Under the pieces are notes generated by a model that was not told the origin of the DNA, searched no databases, and saw nothing but the letters and a program-made list of their open reading frames with translations. Of a stretch of 64,000 bases of DNA, positions 59,360 through 64,000 are shown piece by piece; position 1 is the stretch's first letter, and the number at the start of each line of letters is the position of its first letter. The position numbers were made by a program, and so were the translations under genes. Source of the stretch: Medicago truncatula (taxonomy: Eukaryota; Streptophyta; Magnoliopsida; Fabales; Fabaceae); NCBI RefSeq assembly GCF_003473485.1, contig NC_053043.1, forward strand, positions 12,038,001-12,102,000, given 5' to 3'.

Positions 59360-60485
59360 GATTTACCATTTATCTAATGAGATTCCTTTCCTGTCAAAAA
59401 AAAAAAAAAGAGATTTTAAGTTAACTAGTCTATCTTTAGAAATGATTCATGGCAACACATTATGGTGTAATTTGATTCATGTCACCGACCCCATTTAGTG
59501 GGAAAAGAAAAGACTTTAGTTTTTGTTGACATTGTTCATGTAATGCAAACAATATATCAAACACCAATTAGACAATTGGAGTCTATTTTTCTAGCAGTTT
59601 AAGGAAATGTTAAGAAAGAGTATACCTAAAATTAATATTGTATCTTATAACATTTTAGAGTGTCTTTCTTTCTAAAGAAAAACGATTTTAGAGTATCTAA
59701 GTAAAACCTAGGATTGGCTTCCCTATTGCCATAAATTTCATCAAGATTCTAGTATGAGTAGCAACAGGGTTAGCATTTTGTCTGTTACAATGCATCATCT
59801 GAAATCATGTAAATATCAACTTTAGTGTATTCAGTCTTTATTCTATTCTTCTACCCCTTCTATAACTTGTAACTTCAACATGAACAAATTTTACAATCAT
59901 AAAAACAAGAAATTGGAGGCTTTACAACACCCTTATCGTCCGAGAGTTGTCTTACAGAATTTCTGCTTAAGGTTTTCTCTGATATCAGAGCAACAAGCTA
60001 AAATAGGGAAAAGGGAAATCATAATTATATAATAAACTAAGTGGAAATATATTGTCACAACATGGACAGACAAAAAATGAAGTGGCTCTGATAAGGCCAT
60101 ACATTTATGAAAACCTCCCTTGCTACCCTCCATTGAATTTCTAAAATTGACCAAATCACTAGTAATAACATAAATCTTTCCAAACCTCCATTGAATTTCT
60201 AAAATTGACCAAATTACTAGTAATAACATAAATCTTTCCAAACCTTCATTGAATTTCTAAAATTGAGATATTAATTTACAAGAAAAAAGAAGTGTAATCA
60301 ATGTGACACGACAGTCACACCCTGTGTTTACTCATAAGAGTATACTTCATAAGAGTTTTAACATTGTACTTTGTACTTGGAGAACTAATCAGTAGTAATC
60401 ATAGATTCATCATAATCATCAAAATCAATTTCATGCTATCAAAATATAAAACTTGAATCCTCTCACCTAACATTTAGTTCCGTTT
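59360..60485. repeat. Segmental duplication of 37807-38380, no gene
   Basis: It begins aaggatttaccatttatcta as at 37807 and continues in parallel, with an inserted ~500 bp (about 59590-60130) and a ~60-bp tandem duplication near 60125-60250 (attgaatttctaaaattgac). No coding signal is present. Confidence 0.7.
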
Positions 60486-60489
60486 CAGG

Positions 60490-61330
60490 TTCTTAATTCT
60501 TGAGGGCACCAAACCGATTTTCATTATCCTTGTCTTTTGCATCACCATCCACTTCTCCATTATTTTCATTCTCGTCTCTCTTTCTAATCAAACTGCCAAA
60601 AACAGTAGAAGGGACGACTTTGTGTGCAATCTCAATCTTATCATCAAAGTCGTTTTCTTCTGGTAACTCGAATTCCTCATGATTTGCTTTAGTTTTTATC
60701 GCTCAGGCACTTGCAAACCCAACTTTTCTCTCTATTGTCACCGCTTTGTCAGTTTGATCCTTCTGCATCGGCAATATAAAATGTGTCTGTAAAAAAAATA
60801 AAACAAATGTCAGAATAAATGCAAGGAAATCAAGGATAATGATCAGGAAAGTGAAACTTGAAACATTAAAGTAACCTGGATGTAGCTTGCAGAGACACTC
60901 CTTTTAATTCGAAGCATTTCTCTAAAGGTGTCTTCATTTCCACGTTGAACCTCAAATTCACGCCACTTATTCCAAAAGTCTTGATCGGACCGTGGATGAG
61001 CAAACTTGGAGGCAAATACATATACTCCACGGGAACGTTCAATTTCTCCTACGCTTCTTTCCAGCTCAGCATACTTCAAACACATAGTTTTGCATCCTTA
61101 TTTGGAAGACCAGATTCAATCGCATGCTCATAGATCTCTCGTGTGTGTTTTTGGTACACCAAATATATCAGCTGCACGAGCAATGTATATTTCATACATG
61201 CTGAACTTCTCATTGTTGGGAACAGCTTTAGTTGTTTGGTCATAAACCTCCATAGCACGCTTTGCCAGTCCATAGTTCTCTTCCAGCTTTCATATTGTAG
61301 ATAGAGAGGTTTCACTTGATCAGCTGGGGC
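60490..61330 (-). pseudogene. SYF1 (splicing factor, HAT repeats) 3' fragment, copy 2
   Basis: The minus strand carries C-terminal HAT repeats of SYF1/XAB2: VKPLYLQYES (61316), then after a frameshift VPNNEKFSMYEIYIARAAD, REIYEHAIESGLPNKDAK, EIERSRGVYVFASKFAHPRS and FEVQRGNEDTFREMLRIKRS. Then comes a GT-AG intron (about 60875-60788) and a tail exon with HFILPMQKDQTDKAVTIERK and LIRKRDENENNGEVDGDAKD. Several frameshifts and a stop (GFASA*) are present and the gene's 5' part is missing. The parent protein is an NTC/spliceosome scaffold; this is a genomic relic. Confidence 0.88.
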
Positions 61331-62612
61331 CTGTTTTCGAAAGCTTAGAGATATATGTTAGATACTAGTTTGTAGTAATATATATACTTGTAATAACCCC
61401 ATTAGTGGGATAACTTCATCATTTGTAATATTCACTTTTATCATCAATACAAATATTATTTGAGTTTTCTCTCATTCTTTCCTTGGATATCATGTTTACG
61501 AACAAAAGCATTCAAACAGCTGAACATCCTCATAGACCACAATGAACTAAGGAAAATACTTGTTATGATCTTTGACAAACTAGATGCTTTTTAATAGCAT
61601 TAAAAGTTCACTACAGCACAACCGCTTGATTAAGTCACTCAATATCATTTAAATTCTGCAAATATAGTCATTCTACAATGTAACCTGAAGTATTTTTCTG
61701 ACATTGATACCTCTAACTTGTGCTGCTAAGAATATGGTGATAGATTTTATATTACACTTTGGGATTACTAAAAGCGAAAGACGCTATTGGTTTCCCACTG
61801 CTATAACCACCGACAGAGACACAAGTTGTTCCACTAATTAAATATACAAATAATTGGACATATTTGCTTTGTAGATAATCCTAGAGTTAGTTGTCAAAAA
61901 TGATAAAATATAGAATAAAAGAAGGGTAAAAGAAAAAAAACAATAAATCTCAACGGAAACAGCTTAAAGAAAAACCTAAAATTTGGTAAATCATGACCAT
62001 AAATATTTTATGAGGCTAATTTCGTTCGTCAAATTTTTTAATCAAATTTGGTTCATTAAATTAAATACAAAGCAAACAACCGGAAGGAAAGTGGTTGAAT
62101 TCATGGAGAAAAAAATAATGGAACTTTTTTTTTTTGGGTATACAACAAAAGGGAAGGAGAATTGATGGAGGACATTAAAGAAAAATAATGAGTTGTAACA
62201 ACCAAAATACAAAATTAAAGTAAAATTGATTCTAATTAACTCAAAAATTTGGAATTATAGCTTCAACTAAAATTGCTTATAGAGATTAAAATTAATTTTG
62301 AAAAGTTGAACCAAACATGTTGAAAAAGACTACTAGAATATGGTGTAGAAGCCGAACCAAACAGTCCTTTCCATGAGAGCATCTCCAATGGGGTTCCTTA
62401 CTTAACAAGAATCATTCCTTGTTAAGCACCCTCCATTGGAGGAAGAAAAAAAGAGTACCTATCAAGTAACATATAACTATATAAGGACCTTCTCTCTCCC
62501 GAGCAACTAACGGGTCTCACGTTTAAAAGAAATAATAAATATGTACAATATTTTATGAGGTAATTTATAATTTAATAAATAAATTACTTTAGTATAATGA
62601 TGTAAAGTTAGT
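61331..62612. other. Gene-free AT-rich spacer
   Basis: No gene is seen. 61340-61480 has LTR-3'-end-like text (tcatcaatacaaatattat) that may be a solo-LTR remnant. A ~54-bp hairpin (ctccaatggggttccttact ... ccattggag) lies at 62384-62437. Confidence 0.45.
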
Positions 62613-62620
62613 GAGACCTA

Positions 62621-63950
62621 GGGGTGGGAATAGGTCGGGCCAAGCCGGACTTTGCTTAAATAGGTCAGGTTTGGTTAAAAAAATTAAAGCTTAAACCTGG
62701 CCTATTAGCCTGTCAAAAGCTTTTATTGTAAGTCTTTTTCAAAGCCCGACCTAACCTATTAGTCTGTTTAAAAGCCTAATTTATACTAACAATTTTAAAT
62801 ATAATTTGACATATTAATAAAAGTGCAAATAAACGTATATTTTTTAAGAGGTTAATAGGTTTATAAAATTTTGTACAACATGTACATCCAATAAAATTTT
62901 GTAAAACATGTTAATAAAATTTTCTATAAGCCTTAACATGACCTAATTAAATTAAGGGTTTGTCTAACATGTGCAATATTGCACATGTTAAGGTAACTAA
63001 AAGTAGTAACTTTTTATTGAAAACCAACAATTATTGATTAAAAGCTACATATTTAATATAAAAAACACAAGTTCCAAGTTAAAATTACTACTTTAAACTT
63101 CTTAATATGTGCAAATTTGCACATGATAGAAAAACCCTTAAATTAATAATCTTTTTAAAAAGCTTAAGTCTAGTCTATTTAATAAATGAGCTAAGCCGAG
63201 CCGGACTTTAAATAGGTCGGGCTACAGGCCTCTAACGTAGAGCAGTCAAAACGGGCGGCCCATTTAGGGCCGGCCTTAACGGGCTTCGGACTTTATCGGG
63301 CCGAGCCAAAAAACCCGGTTGAAAAACAGGCTTGAAATATGCTTATACTACCCGAGTCCGGTCCTACACGGGCCGCGGGCTTAACGGGCCGGCCCGTAGT
63401 AAAAATTATATATATTTTTTTTAAAAAAAGTACTATAAACTACTCCTATAATTTTTTTTAATAAATAATATTTTTAATATGTTTAAATAATGCCTAGAAC
63501 AAAAATAAATTGTAAACATTTTCGTACAAACGTCGTAAACTAAAACGGTAAGGAAAGCAATTTTAAATAAATTAGATATGTTATGGTTATAGATATTTAT
63601 ATATTCGATCTTTAAAATTATAAATAACGGAATGAGTAAATATAATTTTATATTACATGTATATTTGTGTTAATTCATTGAATTTTCACTTTTATTTATT
63701 ACTTTGATAATCAATTAAGTAAAGAATTATTTGAAAAATATATATAATTTATAGGATTTTTTTTGTTATGCGGGCTAGCCCTAACGGGTAGCGGGCTTTT
63801 TAGGGTCGGGCTAAAAAGCCCTTTTAAAATTTGGGCTCAATATTTAAGGCTCAAGCCTTATATTTAATCGGGCTAAATGGGTCGGTCCATTCGCCCGACC
63901 CGTTTTGACAGCTATACTCTGACGGACAACCTGGTCTATTCCCACCTCAA
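62621..63950. mobile_element. TIR element with 8-bp TSD, host of a nested element
   Basis: The left end ggggtgggaataggtcgggc and right end ggtctattcccacctcaa are inverted. The 8-bp repeat gagaccta flanks at 62613-62620 and 63951-63958. With the nested insertion removed, the element is ~640 bp and non-coding. The 8-bp target suggests hAT-like mobilisation. Confidence 0.75.
63238..63916. mobile_element. 679-bp hAT-like element nested in 62621-63950
   Basis: Ends TAGAGCAGTCAAAACGGG and CCCGTTTTGACAGCTATA are inverted. The 8-bp repeat CTCTAACG (63230-63237) / CTCTGACG (63917-63924) flanks it. Subterminal GC-rich gggccggcc words and an AT-rich centre are typical of plant non-autonomous hAT elements. 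No transposase is present. Confidence 0.82.
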
Positions 63951-64000
63951 GAGACCTATTTAAGCACTTTTCACTTTTGAGTCACTAGAATTGCTTTTGA

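Overview
The window is nuclear DNA from a flowering plant. It is AT-rich, its genes are split by many short GT-AG introns, and several protein families are plant-type: patellin, plant Twinkle primase-helicase, F-box/FBA proteins and Cf-like receptor-like proteins. The F-box/FBA expansion and the types of repeat suggest a legume such as Medicago or Trifolium. That assignment is inference and was not tested by a search.

Layout. 1-2.06 kb: a decayed tandem duplicate of the 3' part of the patellin gene, carrying a SINE. 2.06-4.41 kb (-): an intact patellin (SEC14 + GOLD), 4 coding exons and a 5'UTR intron. 7.11-18.86 kb (-): an intact organellar DNA primase-helicase of the Twinkle family, for which I could place 21 coding exons in consistent phase (687 codons); its introns hold a solo LTR, MITEs and LTR fragments. 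19-21 kb: a 5'-truncated LINE and a foldback element, both with target-site duplications (TSDs). 21.91-24.86 kb (-): an intact 5-exon gene for a nuclear-looking coiled-coil protein that I do not recognise.

25-32 kb is gene-poor. It has a 37-bp minisatellite, a ~775-bp tandem duplication, nested LINE and MITE insertions, and an unclassified local repeat present in three copies. 32-61 kb is built from segmental duplications: three F-box/FBA genes (33.0, 51.6 and 58.1 kb), each preceded by a Mutator-like element (MULE) or its remnant. Copies 1 and 2 look intact with a small conserved last exon; copy 3 has a nonsense codon and lost that exon to a deletion. Between and around them lie decayed genes (receptor-like protein, HSP70, two fragments of splicing factor SYF1) and non-LTR retrotransposon pieces of L1 and RTE type. 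The last 1.4 kb holds one transposon-like element nested in another.

The likely functional genes are patellin, Twinkle, the coiled-coil gene and F-box copies 1 and 2. They have no evident shared pathway; this is an ordinary plant gene neighbourhood heavily reworked by transposons. I found no sign of a novel multi-gene system. The most informative observations are the dated nesting events, the long-TIR MULEs tied to F-box duplication, and the way F-box copy 3 was broken. All exon structures are by eye from splice sites, reading phase and protein similarity, with no transcript support.
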